A program made the position numbers and the translations under genes. From an uncultured Paraprevotella sp. (GTDB lineage: Bacteria; Bacteroidota; Bacteroidia; Bacteroidales; Bacteroidaceae), in contig URKA01000019.1 of assembly GCA_900548345.1 (NCBI GenBank), positions 1 through 59,946 on the forward strand: a DNA stretch of 59,946 nt. Reading direction: 5' to 3'. The notes beneath the pieces were generated by a model. That model searched no databases, was not told the DNA's origin, and saw only the letters and a program-made list of their open reading frames with translations. Positions within the stretch are counted from its first letter, which is position 1. Every line of letters begins with the position of its first letter. Shown here piece after piece: positions 44,608 to 53,826 of the stretch.

Positions 44608-46848
44608 TTATAAAGAGTGGTTAATCGTGCGCGACAATACGTCCAGCTGCTGTTCACGCGTCAGTTTCACGAAGTTCACGGCGTAACCGGACACGCGTAT
44701 GGTCAGCTGCGGATACTTTTCGGGATGCTCCATCGCATCCATCAGCAATTCCTTGTCGAATACGTTCACATTCAGATGCTGGCCTCCATCCGGTGTAAAG
44801 TAACCGTCGAGCAGACTCACCAGATTGTCAACCTGCACGTCACGTTCCTTACCCAGCGTGGCCGGAGAAACGGCAAACGTATAGGAGATACCGTCGTGAG
44901 CATGATGGAACGGCAATTTAGCCACCGAGGCCAATGCCGCAACCGCACCTTTCACATCGCGTCCGTTCATCGGATTGGCACCGGGAGCGAAAGGAGTTCC
45001 GCCCTGCCGTCCGTCAGGCGTAGTACCGGTTTTCTTGCCATACACCACGTTACTCGTGATGGTCAGGATGGACTGTGTAGGAGTGGCATTGCGGTAGGTC
45101 TCATGCTGACGAAGGAAGTTCATGAACTTCTCCGTAATCTCCACGGCAATCCTGTCCGTACGCTCATCGTTATTGCCGAAAGGCACGTAATCGCCCTCGC
45201 GCTCGAAATCTACGGCCAGGCCACGCTCGTCGCGGATGACACGTACCTTGCAGTCGCGGATGGCCGCCAGCGAATCGGCCACGATGGACAGGCCGGCAAT
45301 ACCCGTGGCGCGGATGCGGGACACATCCCCGTCGTGCAAAGCCATCTCGTATGCCTCATAATCGTACTTGTCGTGCATATAGTGGATAATCTTCAGGGCA
45401 TTTACATATACCTTGGCCAGCCAACGCATCATCTGCTCATATTTCTCCATCACCTCATCGTAGTCAAGATATTCACTCGTCACCGGCTCAAACTTGGGAG
45501 CCACCTGAACGCCCGTGCGCTCGTCGCGGCCGCCGTTGATGGCATACAACAGACATTTGGCCAAGTTGGCACGCGCACCGAAGAACTGCATCTGCTTGCC
45601 GATTTTCATCGGAGACACGCAGCATGCGATGCCGTAATCGTCTCCGTAATCCACACGCATCAAGTCATCGTTCTCATATTGGATGGCCGATGTGTCGATG
45701 GACACCTTGGCACAGAACTTCTTCCAGTTCTCAGGCAGGTTTGCGGCCCAAAGCACGGTCAGGTTGGGTTCCGGAGCAGGACCAAGGTTATAAAGCGTAT
45801 GCAGATAACGGAAACAAGTCTTCGTCACCAATGTACGGCCGTCGACACCCATACCGCCCAATGATTCGGTCACCCATACCGGGTCACCGGAGAAAAGGTC
45901 ATTGTATTCGGGTGTACGCAGAAAGCGCACGATACGGAGTTTGATAATCATCTGGTCCACCAGTTCCTGTGCCTCTTCTTCGGTCAGGATACCGGCCTTG
46001 ATGTCTTTCTCGATATAGATGTCGAGGAACGTAGCCGTACGGCCGATCGACATGGCCGCACCGTCCTGGTCTTTCACCGCGGCCAGGTAGGCCAGGTAGA
46101 CGAACTGCACGGCCTCGCGGGCATCCTTTGCCGGACGGGTCACGTCGAAACCGTAGCAGGCGCACATCTTCTCAAAATCCTGCAAGGCACGAATCTGTTC
46201 GGTCACCTCTTCGCGGTTGCGTATAATCTCATCGTTCAGTTCCTGAATGTCCAGTCGGCGCTGAAAGGTCTTCTTATCCTCTATCAGACGTGCCGTACCG
46301 TAAAGCGCCACACGGCGGTAGTCGCCGATGATGCGTCCGCGTCCGTACGCATCGGGCAGACCGGTAATGATGGCCGAACGGCGGGCCGCAATCATTTCCT
46401 CGGTATAGGCCGAGAACACACCTTCATTGTGTGTCTTGCGGTATTTGGTGAAAATCTCCTTCGTCATCGGGTCAAGATGGTAACCGTAGGCTTCCAGACT
46501 GTTCTCCACCATGCGGATACCGCCTTTGGGGAAGATACCGCGTTTGAGCGGCGCATCGGTCTGCAGCCCCACAATCACTTCGTTATCCTTGTCTATATAT
46601 CCTGCACCGTAGGTAGTGATGCTCTGCGGCAGTTTGGTTTCGGTGTCGTACACGCCCTTTTCCCTTTCCACCTTAAACATCTCCGTCAGTTTGTTCCACA
46701 CCTTTCGTGTCTTGTCGGAAGAGGGTTTCAGGAATGAGTCGTCTCCCGTATAAGGAGTGTAGTTGTTTTGAATGAAATCGCGCACGTTGATTTCCTTCTT
46801 CCACAATTCGCCCTTAAAGCCGGCCCAGCTGTCGTTTTTCAGTTTCAT
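44608..46848 (-). CDS. pflB: Formate C-acetyltransferase (pyruvate formate-lyase)
   Basis: Cleaves pyruvate with CoA to acetyl-CoA and formate under anaerobiosis. The 746-residue protein has the two active-site cysteines, Cys409 and Cys410, in GIACCVSPMKIG and the C-terminal glycyl-radical loop VSGYAVNFVKL (Gly721). It forms an operon with pflA. The upstream TACCTTTG box suggests a standard promoter; I see no clear oxygen-sensing operator. Confidence 0.97.
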   Translation of the reverse strand: MKLKNDSWAGFKGELWKKEINVRDFIQNNYTPYTGDDSFLKPSSDKTRKVWNKLTEMFKVEREKGVYDTETKLPQSITTYGAGYIDKDNEVIVGLQTDAPLKRGIFPKGGIRMVENSLEAYGYHLDPMTKEIFTKYRKTHNEGVFSAYTEEMIAARRSAIITGLPDAYGRGRIIGDYRRVALYGTARLIEDKKTFQRRLDIQELNDEIIRNREEVTEQIRALQDFEKMCACYGFDVTRPAKDAREAVQFVYLAYLAAVKDQDGAAMSIGRTATFLDIYIEKDIKAGILTEEEAQELVDQMIIKLRIVRFLRTPEYNDLFSGDPVWVTESLGGMGVDGRTLVTKTCFRYLHTLYNLGPAPEPNLTVLWAANLPENWKKFCAKVSIDTSAIQYENDDLMRVDYGDDYGIACCVSPMKIGKQMQFFGARANLAKCLLYAINGGRDERTGVQVAPKFEPVTSEYLDYDEVMEKYEQMMRWLAKVYVNALKIIHYMHDKYDYEAYEMALHDGDVSRIRATGIAGLSIVADSLAAIRDCKVRVIRDERGLAVDFEREGDYVPFGNNDERTDRIAVEITEKFMNFLRQHETYRNATPTQSILTITSNVVYGKKTGTTPDGRQGGTPFAPGANPMNGRDVKGAVAALASVAKLPFHHAHDGISYTFAVSPATLGKERDVQVDNLVSLLDGYFTPDGGQHLNVNVFDKELLMDAMEHPEKYPQLTIRVSGYAVNFVKLTREQQLDVLSRTINHSL

Positions 46849-46896
46849 AAATCTAACCTTAATTATTTGTTTTTATCCTCTTGCTTTTGAGGAGTG

Positions 46897-46904
46897 CAAA
46901 GGTA
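46897..46904 (-). promoter_or_regulatory. -7 box candidate of pflB
   Basis: TACCTTTG on the minus strand matches TAnnTTTG, 48 bp before the pflB start. There is no good -33 TTG. Confidence 0.4.
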
Positions 46905-46962
46905 CGGAGAATAAATGAGAACCGCCATACCTATTTACAGGTATTTTATACCGAGGAAAGTT

Positions 46963-47851
46963 TTATGGATGAACTTCATCATCCATATCCTTTTCCATAT
47001 CCTCAATCTGAGGTAACGAAGAAGCTACATCTGCAAAGAGTTTCTCCGTTTCATATTGGGCAATACCCATGGGTTGAGTGATGCCACGCAAAGCAAACTG
47101 AGCCTTCTTGTTACTTTTTGTCTGGCAAAGCAAGAGCCCGATTGTAGGTTTGTCCTCCGGAGATTTCACGTACTCATCAACGGCAGAGATATAGAAATTG
47201 AGTTTGCTCACGAACTCCGGAATAAACTCCACGGCTTTCAGCTCAACTACCACATAACAATGTAGCTTCAGATGATACATCAGAATATCCATATAATAGT
47301 CATCCCCATCTACTACGATGTGATATTGCCGACCTATAAAAGCAAAGCCACGTCCCATTTCCAATAGGAAATCGGTAACTTTTGACGCAAGCGACTTTTC
47401 GATATCCAATTCGTTTTACAAGGCAACCGTACCAATAAAACTGAACTTATAAGGGTCTTTGAAAGTATATTTTGCCAAGTCCGACTGCAAAGGCGGTAGC
47501 TTCATGTCGAAATTAGATACAGCCTTACCTTTGGCGTCAATGTATTGGTTTGAGATTTGCATCATCATCACATCACGAGTCCATCCATTGGCTACGGTTT
47601 CGAGAATATAGAACGCCCTCACTTCATCATCCTTCACCTTGGTCATCAAAGAAATATGATGATACCAAGACATTTGGGCAAGTGGGACTTGCACTAATCC
47701 ATCTGCCGTGGTTTGTAATTGGTCAAGTGCCACTTGACCAATTGGCAACTTTTGGAATTTTGCAAGTGGAACTCGCAAAAATGGATAGTGTGGATATGCA
47801 ATGGCAAACTGCCTCATCAACTTGAGGTTTGTATGCGAAAACCCTCTCCCA
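46963..47851 (-). pseudogene. DUF1016-family PDDEXK nuclease gene, truncated and interrupted
   Basis: Minus-strand sequence homologous to YhcG-type nucleases. It starts with GRGFSHTNLKLMRQF (normally an internal motif, so about 100 N-terminal residues are missing) and continues to KFSFIGTVAL. It is then interrupted by TAA at 47418-47416 and resumes in the same frame with NELDIEKSL. The nuclease core (GRGFAFIGRQYHIVVDGDDY, CYVVVELKA, PTIGLLLCQTK) is intact beyond the stop. A CAA to TAA change would explain the interruption. A segment with repeated palindromes (47678-47776) encodes three versions of a QVPLAQ-like unit. Inactive as a whole protein. Confidence 0.8.
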
Positions 47852-48476
47852 TCTGATTGCCCTCTACCCCGGCCGGCAAATCTCTTACCTCATCGACCGG
47901 CGATATGCGGATGCCGCCAAAACCGCGCTCGACTCCAGAGGCGACGGTGCTACCGGCTGGAGCCGTGCCTGGAAAGTGGCATGCTGGGCACGCCTGTGGG
48001 ACGGGGAACGCGCCTATCGGCTACTGAAACAGGCACAGAACATCACGAATGTCACCACCGTAAGCATGGACGACAACGCAGGAGGTATCTATGAGAACTT
48101 GTTCTGCGCCCACCCTTCGTTCCAGATTGACGGTAACTTCGGTGCCACAGCCGGCATCTCGGGAATGTTGCTGCAAAACACCGTAAAAGGTGTGCATCTG
48201 CTTCCGGCATTACCTTCCGCATGGCCCAACGGACATTACAAGGGATTGCGTGCGGAAGGTGGGTTCACCTTCGATGTGACATGGGCCAACGGAAAAATGA
48301 CAGACCTACAAATCCATTCCACAGCCGGACAGGAATGCCGGCTTTATCTGCCGGGCATCCGTATCAGAAGTGCCAAGGGGATAAAAGGAGGGACGAACGG
48401 GCTGACCACATCAGCCGACGGCACTGTGGCATTTTCCACAAGACCCGGAAAGAGCTACAAGCTCTGTATAGAGTAA
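47844..48476 (+). pseudogene. GH95 alpha-L-fucosidase, C-terminal remnant
   Basis: About 210 residues equal to the last quarter of a GH95 enzyme: SHLIALYPGRQIS, GDGATGWSRAWKVACWARLWDG, IYENLFCAHPSFQIDGNFGA, GVHLLPALPSAWPNG and a C-terminal beta domain. A full GH95 protein is around 750-800 residues. The signal peptide and N-terminal domain and most of the (alpha/alpha)6 barrel are gone. The homology begins at the point where the DUF1016 remnant on the other strand ends, so one deletion probably removed both 5' ends. The open frame could start at TTG 47829, but no function is expected. Confidence 0.8.
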
Positions 48477-48519
48477 CAACAAAAGCCTGTGAAAGAGGCC
48501 TTATAATGTCCTGAATTTT

Positions 48520-48575
48520 CTCACCTGTGAAGAACGAATCGCTTACAGGTCTGCGATTCGTTCTTCACAGGTGAG
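48520..48575. repeat. 23-bp perfect inverted repeat
   Basis: Arms 48520-48542 and 48553-48575 are exact complements around a 10-base loop. The left arm begins CTCACCTGTGAAGAACG. It lies between the converging GH95 remnant and the MORN gene pair and may serve both as terminator, though neither side has a long T-run. It shares CACCTGTGA with the repeat at 21438. Confidence 0.7.
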
Positions 48576-48603
48576 CATTTTGGGGAAGACATGAACACAT
48601 TCC

Positions 48604-50181
48604 TCACTTCTTTTTAGGCACACTTTTCCCGTCTTTCCAATACCCGCAATAGACAAGGTAGTTCTTATCGTAGTGTAGTCCCCATCCGTTCAGTTTCCCG
48701 TCAATAAACGTACCTTTGTATTTATGTCCGGTCGAAGTGATGTATGTACCTCTCCCGGTCAGTTTATCATCTTTAAACCACCCTTCATATAAATCTCCGT
48801 TGGAATATTCCGTGCGGCCGTGCCAACGTTTTCCGTCCGCCCAACCACCGCCATGACGATACCAGGTTCCATCCTCGAACGTGACGATTACAGTATCTTT
48901 ATGTATCCTCCTACACGACTTCACTTTTGATTTTGCCGGTTCCGTAGGCACGACAAACGCGTCTGTCTTCAACCTTTTTGAGGGAGGAGTATTCTCGGCA
49001 ATCTTCCTAAACCACTCCCTTTCCTCACGCTCGCTTTTACTCAAGCTACGCTCTTCGTTCAAGAACCACTCTTCTGACAAGAACTCATCACCGCAAAAAT
49101 CCATCGGTTCTTCATTGTTCCACTTACCGGTTCTGATAACCTCATCGTTATAATCATACAATGTACCCTCCCCGTTGAACTTTCCTTTGGTAAAGAATCC
49201 TTTATAACATCTTCCGTTGGTATACCGGAACCAGCCGTAGCCCGTCTTCCCGTTTTCCTTAAAATGCCCGATATATTCGCCTCTCACTTCCCCCATATTA
49301 TCCTCTCGGTTCACGTGAGCGGATTCCCCTATGGTTTGGCTGATGAATTTCCCATTCACATATTGTATCGCGTTGTAACAGTAGGAATACTTATAAAATA
49401 TGCCGTCCTTCTTCATCTTTATCTTAAACGGTTCTGTAGTTTGGCCAATCCATTCGCCTTCTACAACTTCGCCTGACGGATAAAAAAATATGCCTTTTCT
49501 CCTTATCCCCTTTTTCACGCTCTTATCTTCTTCCCAAGTTCCCTTAAAAACCGTCCCGTCATAGTAATAACACGTTCCTTTTTTAGGAATAGAATCAGCC
49601 CGAGACCAAAAATGACCTATCCTTCTCCATTCACCATCAAATTGCTTGACTCCATTCCAAATATTATTTGCCCTGGTAACAAAACTATTCATCCGGCCGT
49701 CTTTTCCCTGAGCAACACCTTTAAACCTGCCATATTCCCAGAGACCCTCGATACGCCCACCTTTTTTCAAAATTGCCACGCCATATCCATCCGGCACGCG
49801 TCTCCTGACTCCTTTGTATACTTTTTTTAAATTTGACATTCCATAATATATCATATTTTCATCTTCATACTTCATATAACCTTCAGGATCATCAGGAAGA
49901 GGCTGCAAAATAAACGAATACCCCCAATACTTATAATATTTCCCTGGCTCATAATGGCTTCCAATCACAAAGCATACTATCAGACTTAAAAAGTAGAAAC
50001 CTACACTCAAATAGACTTTTTTCCACCTTAACAATGAATCCACAAACGGCCATACTGTTATCACCAAACTCACCAACACATAAACTTCCATTAAAATCCC
50101 TTGAACCACAGAAGTTATATGCATATAATTATAGCAGTATCCAATCGCTATCCATACGAACAGAACAAGGTAACTTATCAT
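48604..50181 (-). CDS. Membrane-anchored MORN-repeat protein
   Basis: A 525-residue protein with three hydrophobic segments in the first 95 residues, then a large soluble part built of MORN-type repeats. Examples are GEYIGHFKENGKTGYGWFRY, YKGFFTKGKFNGEGTLYD and YEGWFKDDKLTGRGTY, ending LVYCGYWKDGKSVPKKK. A charged, repeat-poor region (about 375-430) splits the MORN blocks. MORN repeats often bind lipids or act as scaffolds; no function is known here. It lies 32 bp after a homologous gene and shares its C-terminal ending, so the pair arose by duplication. Confidence 0.85.
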   Translation of the reverse strand: MISYLVLFVWIAIGYCYNYMHITSVVQGILMEVYVLVSLVITVWPFVDSLLRWKKVYLSVGFYFLSLIVCFVIGSHYEPGKYYKYWGYSFILQPLPDDPEGYMKYEDENMIYYGMSNLKKVYKGVRRRVPDGYGVAILKKGGRIEGLWEYGRFKGVAQGKDGRMNSFVTRANNIWNGVKQFDGEWRRIGHFWSRADSIPKKGTCYYYDGTVFKGTWEEDKSVKKGIRRKGIFFYPSGEVVEGEWIGQTTEPFKIKMKKDGIFYKYSYCYNAIQYVNGKFISQTIGESAHVNREDNMGEVRGEYIGHFKENGKTGYGWFRYTNGRCYKGFFTKGKFNGEGTLYDYNDEVIRTGKWNNEEPMDFCGDEFLSEEWFLNEERSLSKSEREEREWFRKIAENTPPSKRLKTDAFVVPTEPAKSKVKSCRRIHKDTVIVTFEDGTWYRHGGGWADGKRWHGRTEYSNGDLYEGWFKDDKLTGRGTYITSTGHKYKGTFIDGKLNGWGLHYDKNYLVYCGYWKDGKSVPKKK

Positions 50182-50213
50182 ATTATTTTCTTTCTGATTT
50201 CATATTCTACAAT

Positions 50214-51833
50214 TCACTTCTTCGGCACACTCTTCCCGTGTTCCCAACGCCCGTTGTAGACAATCTTGCGCGTAGGGTCATCGTAATGGACGGCCGGACC
50301 GTGCAGCTCACCATCCACAAAACTGCCTTTGTAACGTTGGCGCTCCGCCGTCAGGTACACGCCCTGCCCCGTGCGATGGCCGTCCACCCAATCGCCCTCA
50401 TAAATATCTCCATTGGTATAATTCATCTTGCCGTGTCCGTGTCGCAGGCCGTTACGCCAATAGCCCGTATAAATATCTCCATTCTCAAAACTTACGCAGA
50501 GATAACCATTCCTATGGTCGCTTGATGTAATCTCACGTCCTGGCGGGTCGGACAAAGGGTGGAACTCGTCATGCGTAGTGCGTTTTATCTTGCCCTCTTT
50601 GTCGCGAGGTGGTGGTATGGTAAACGCCCTTTCCGCCCTTCGGCGTTCGATTGCGGTCTTGCCCTGCGCAACATCTTTCCCGTTCCGGTTTTTGGCATCC
50701 AACCTGTCCTCAAGCTTCTTTCTTCTGGTAAAGTCTGCATCATAAGATGCCTCTTTCCTTGAAGTTGCGTTCTGTTTTGCACGCCTCTCTTTCGCTGTTT
50801 CGCCTTTTTTCCCGTCATCTTTCGGTCGGTCCGGTGTACGTCTCTGCCTGACACCCGTTTGATGCAACGTTTCGGAAGAGCCTTTCAATGCTTTTTTTGA
50901 ATTCCGTGATTCTGCAAGTTGCCTGGATTGTAGCTCCGGCAAGGAAAAAGGATGCACATCATTCCCAAAACCTACACATATCTGCTTCCCGTCCGCTCCA
51001 TACAGCGTTCCGGTTCCCGTAAACTTCCCGTCCTTAAAGAATCCCTGGTAATATCCGCCATCCTTATAATAGAAACGTCCGTAGCCCGTCAAGGTCCCTT
51101 TTCGGAAACGCCCCACATAAGTATCCCGTTCCGACAATACCACATGGCCATAGCTACCGTCGGTATGACAAGTCTCATACACTCTCCTTCCCGATTTACC
51201 GTATATCGTCCCCTGATGCCCCCAATCTCCTTTCGAGAAAGTTCCGGCAAGACATAAGGCACTATCCGTATAAAGGATTCCCTGCCCTTGCAACCAAAGC
51301 ACACGCGGCCATGCGATATTCTCGCGAAGCTCGCCGTCGTAGACAAGCTTTTCCTCTTTCAACACCAGACGCCCGCTTTTGAGTTTCCCTTTCTCATACC
51401 TTCCGTACAGACAATCGCCGTCTGGCCAGGTTACCGTCACGGCACCATCGAAGTCCAGTTTCCTGAAAATACCATTCTTAAAGAAACGTGCCCGTCCCTT
51501 ATATTCCGTACCGTCGCACAAAGTCCGCTCCATATAATCGGCTGGAGAGTCCGAAGTGGGCTGCAAGACCTGCGTACTTCCAATATCCACCATCCGCACG
51601 CCCGGCGTATTCATGCAATCCACATGAAACACAATCCCCAAGGCCGCAAGCCCAAGCATAAGTATCCGCCACTGTTCCCATCCGGCGGATGCCCAAACTC
51701 CCAATAACAAGACCGCGACATGCAGATATATTGAATAGGCATAATACACATGGTTCGCGTTATACTCATAATAGAGGATGAACAGCACAAGCGCATATAC
51801 AGCCAGCCATATCCATAAAGATGTTTTCTTCAT
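50214..51833 (-). CDS. Membrane-anchored MORN-repeat protein, paralogue
   Basis: A 539-residue protein starting at the ATG that encodes MKKTSLWIWLAVYAL; the frame is open 51 codons further upstream, but those look non-coding. Three or four membrane helices lie in the first 100 residues. MORN repeats follow (GTIYGKSGRRVYE, YVGRFRKGTLTGYGRFYYKD, YYQGFFKDGKFTGTGTLYG), then a long Lys/Arg/Glu-rich segment (about residues 310-420), then more MORN units (YTGYWRNGLRHGHGKMNYTN, YEGDWVDGHRTGQGVYL) and WEHGKSVPKK at the end. It is the first gene of a two-gene unit with the previous entry. Function unknown. Confidence 0.85.
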   Translation of the reverse strand: MKKTSLWIWLAVYALVLFILYYEYNANHVYYAYSIYLHVAVLLLGVWASAGWEQWRILMLGLAALGIVFHVDCMNTPGVRMVDIGSTQVLQPTSDSPADYMERTLCDGTEYKGRARFFKNGIFRKLDFDGAVTVTWPDGDCLYGRYEKGKLKSGRLVLKEEKLVYDGELRENIAWPRVLWLQGQGILYTDSALCLAGTFSKGDWGHQGTIYGKSGRRVYETCHTDGSYGHVVLSERDTYVGRFRKGTLTGYGRFYYKDGGYYQGFFKDGKFTGTGTLYGADGKQICVGFGNDVHPFSLPELQSRQLAESRNSKKALKGSSETLHQTGVRQRRTPDRPKDDGKKGETAKERRAKQNATSRKEASYDADFTRRKKLEDRLDAKNRNGKDVAQGKTAIERRRAERAFTIPPPRDKEGKIKRTTHDEFHPLSDPPGREITSSDHRNGYLCVSFENGDIYTGYWRNGLRHGHGKMNYTNGDIYEGDWVDGHRTGQGVYLTAERQRYKGSFVDGELHGPAVHYDDPTRKIVYNGRWEHGKSVPKK

Positions 51834-52020
51834 TCCGATACTTCTTTGTTCTATTTTCCTACAGCGCACGCTCCGGCGCATATCTTGACAAAGATACGAA
51901 AAACAAAGGAATGATACACCGAAACGTTGTTGACAATTTGGCCACACGCCGCAGAAAGTCTGTCCTTTGTTCTCCCATACATACAATTGCCGTCCAATCG
52001 CCTAATAAACGGGCAAAAGG

Positions 52021-52051
52021 TTGGCCCGCTCAAAAAACTTTTGTAATTTTG
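52021..52051 (+). promoter_or_regulatory. lysS operon promoter
   Basis: TTG at 52021-52023, 20 bp, then TAATTTTG at 52044-52051: a full Bacteroides promoter 29 bp before the lysS start. Confidence 0.7.
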
Positions 52052-52080
52052 CCCCAAATATCGAAACTTAAACAACAAAG

Positions 52081-53811
52081 ATGAATATTTTAGAGTTAAG
52101 CGAACAGGAAATCGTCAGAAGAAACAACCTGAACGAACTGCGTGCGATGGGCATCGACCCGTACCCTGCCGCCGCATACCCCACCAATGCCTTCTCAACA
52201 GACATCAAAACCGGATTCGATGAAGAATCGGAAGAGAAACGCGAAGTGTGCATCGCCGGAAGAATGATGAGCCGCCGCGTCATGGGAAAAGCCTCTTTTA
52301 TCGAACTGCAGGATTCCAAAGGGCGCATTCAAGTGTACATCACCCGCGACGACATCTGTCCTGAAGAGAACAAGGATTTATATAATATAGTATTCAAGAA
52401 ACTGCTTGACCTGGGAGATTTCATCGGCGTGAAAGGCTTCGTGTTCAAAACACAGACCGGAGAAATCAGCGTACATGCCAAGGAACTGACGGTATTGGCC
52501 AAGAGCATCAAGCCGTTGCCCATCGTCAAGACAAAAGACGGCGAAGTGTACGACTCATTCGATGACGCCGAACTGCGCTACCGCCAACGCTACGTAGACC
52601 TGGTGGTCAACAGCGGCGTGAAGGAAACATTCCTCAAACGCGCACAGATATACAAGTCCATGCGCGCCTATTTCGACAAAGACGGATACACGGAAGTGGA
52701 GACACCCATCCTCCAGTCTATCCCCGGCGGCGCATCGGCACGTCCGTTCATCACACATCATAACGCACTGGACATCGACCTGTACATGCGTATCGCCTGC
52801 GAACTTTACCTGAAAAAACTGATTGTAGGCGGTTTTGAAGGCGTATATGAATTCTCGAAGAACTTCCGCAACGAAGGCATGGACCGCAACCACAATCCGG
52901 AATTCACCTGTATGGAACTTTACGTATCCTACCGGGACATTTACTGGATGATGGAATACACGGAGAACTTATTGGAGAAGATTGCCCTCGACGTCAACGG
53001 AACGACGCAAGTACAGGTGGGCGACCACACCATCGATTTCAAGGCTCCGTACAGGCGTATCACCATCCTCGACGCCATCAAGGAAAAGACCGGCTATGAC
53101 CTTCACGACAAGAGCGAAGAGGAAATACGTGAAGTCTGCAAGGCCCTGAAACTGGAAGAAGTGGACGAGACTTTCGGAAAAGGAAAGATGATAGACGAGA
53201 TTTTCGGAGAGTTCTGCGAAGGAACGTTCATACAGCCGACATTCGTCACAGACTATCCCATAGAAATGTCTCCGCTGACGAAAAAGCACCGTAACAATCC
53301 CGAACTGACAGAACGTTTCGAACTGATGGTCAACGGAAAGGAACTGGCCAATGCCTACTCCGAGCTGAACGACCCCATCGACCAGGAAGAACGTTTCATG
53401 GAACAGATGCGACTGAGCGAAAAGGGCGACGACGAAGCGATGTTCATCGACCAGGACTTCTTGCGCGCCTTGCAATACGGCATGCCCAACCTGGCCGGCA
53501 TCGGCATCGGTATGGACCGTCTGGCCATGCTGCTTACCGGACAGACCAGCATACAAGAGGTGTTGTTCTTCCCGCAGATGCGCCCTGAAAAGAAAGTCCC
53601 GAAAGACAATGCGGCCAAATATATGGAAATCGGTATCGCCGAAGAGCTGGTCCCCGTTATCCAGAAGGCCGGCTACAACTTGGTGAGCGACATGGCCGGC
53701 GTAAATCCGCAGAAGTTGCAACAGCAAATCGGTGACATCATCAAGAAATATAAACTTGATATCGAAAAGCCGTCTGTGGGCGACATCGCGGCGTGGACAG
53801 AGAAAATCTAA
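52081..53811 (+). CDS. lysS: Lysyl-tRNA synthetase, class II
   Basis: Charges tRNA-Lys. The 576-residue protein has the N-terminal anticodon-binding OB-fold (RRVMGKASFIELQDSKGRIQVYI), class II motif 2 (FRNEGMDRNHNPEFTCMELY) and motif 3 (GIGIGMDRLAMLL). It carries an extra C-terminal domain of about 72 residues after RPEKKVPKD (residues ~505-576), with NLVSDMAGVNPQKLQQQIGD and a final KPSVGDIAAWTEKI. This is absent from the E. coli enzyme and looks like a small helical domain. It is the first gene of the lysS-gpsA-pgi-HAD operon. Confidence 0.97.
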   Translation: MNILELSEQEIVRRNNLNELRAMGIDPYPAAAYPTNAFSTDIKTGFDEESEEKREVCIAGRMMSRRVMGKASFIELQDSKGRIQVYITRDDICPEENKDLYNIVFKKLLDLGDFIGVKGFVFKTQTGEISVHAKELTVLAKSIKPLPIVKTKDGEVYDSFDDAELRYRQRYVDLVVNSGVKETFLKRAQIYKSMRAYFDKDGYTEVETPILQSIPGGASARPFITHHNALDIDLYMRIACELYLKKLIVGGFEGVYEFSKNFRNEGMDRNHNPEFTCMELYVSYRDIYWMMEYTENLLEKIALDVNGTTQVQVGDHTIDFKAPYRRITILDAIKEKTGYDLHDKSEEEIREVCKALKLEEVDETFGKGKMIDEIFGEFCEGTFIQPTFVTDYPIEMSPLTKKHRNNPELTERFELMVNGKELANAYSELNDPIDQEERFMEQMRLSEKGDDEAMFIDQDFLRALQYGMPNLAGIGIGMDRLAMLLTGQTSIQEVLFFPQMRPEKKVPKDNAAKYMEIGIAEELVPVIQKAGYNLVSDMAGVNPQKLQQQIGDIIKKYKLDIEKPSVGDIAAWTEKI

Positions 53812-53826
53812 CGAACAAGTATATAC

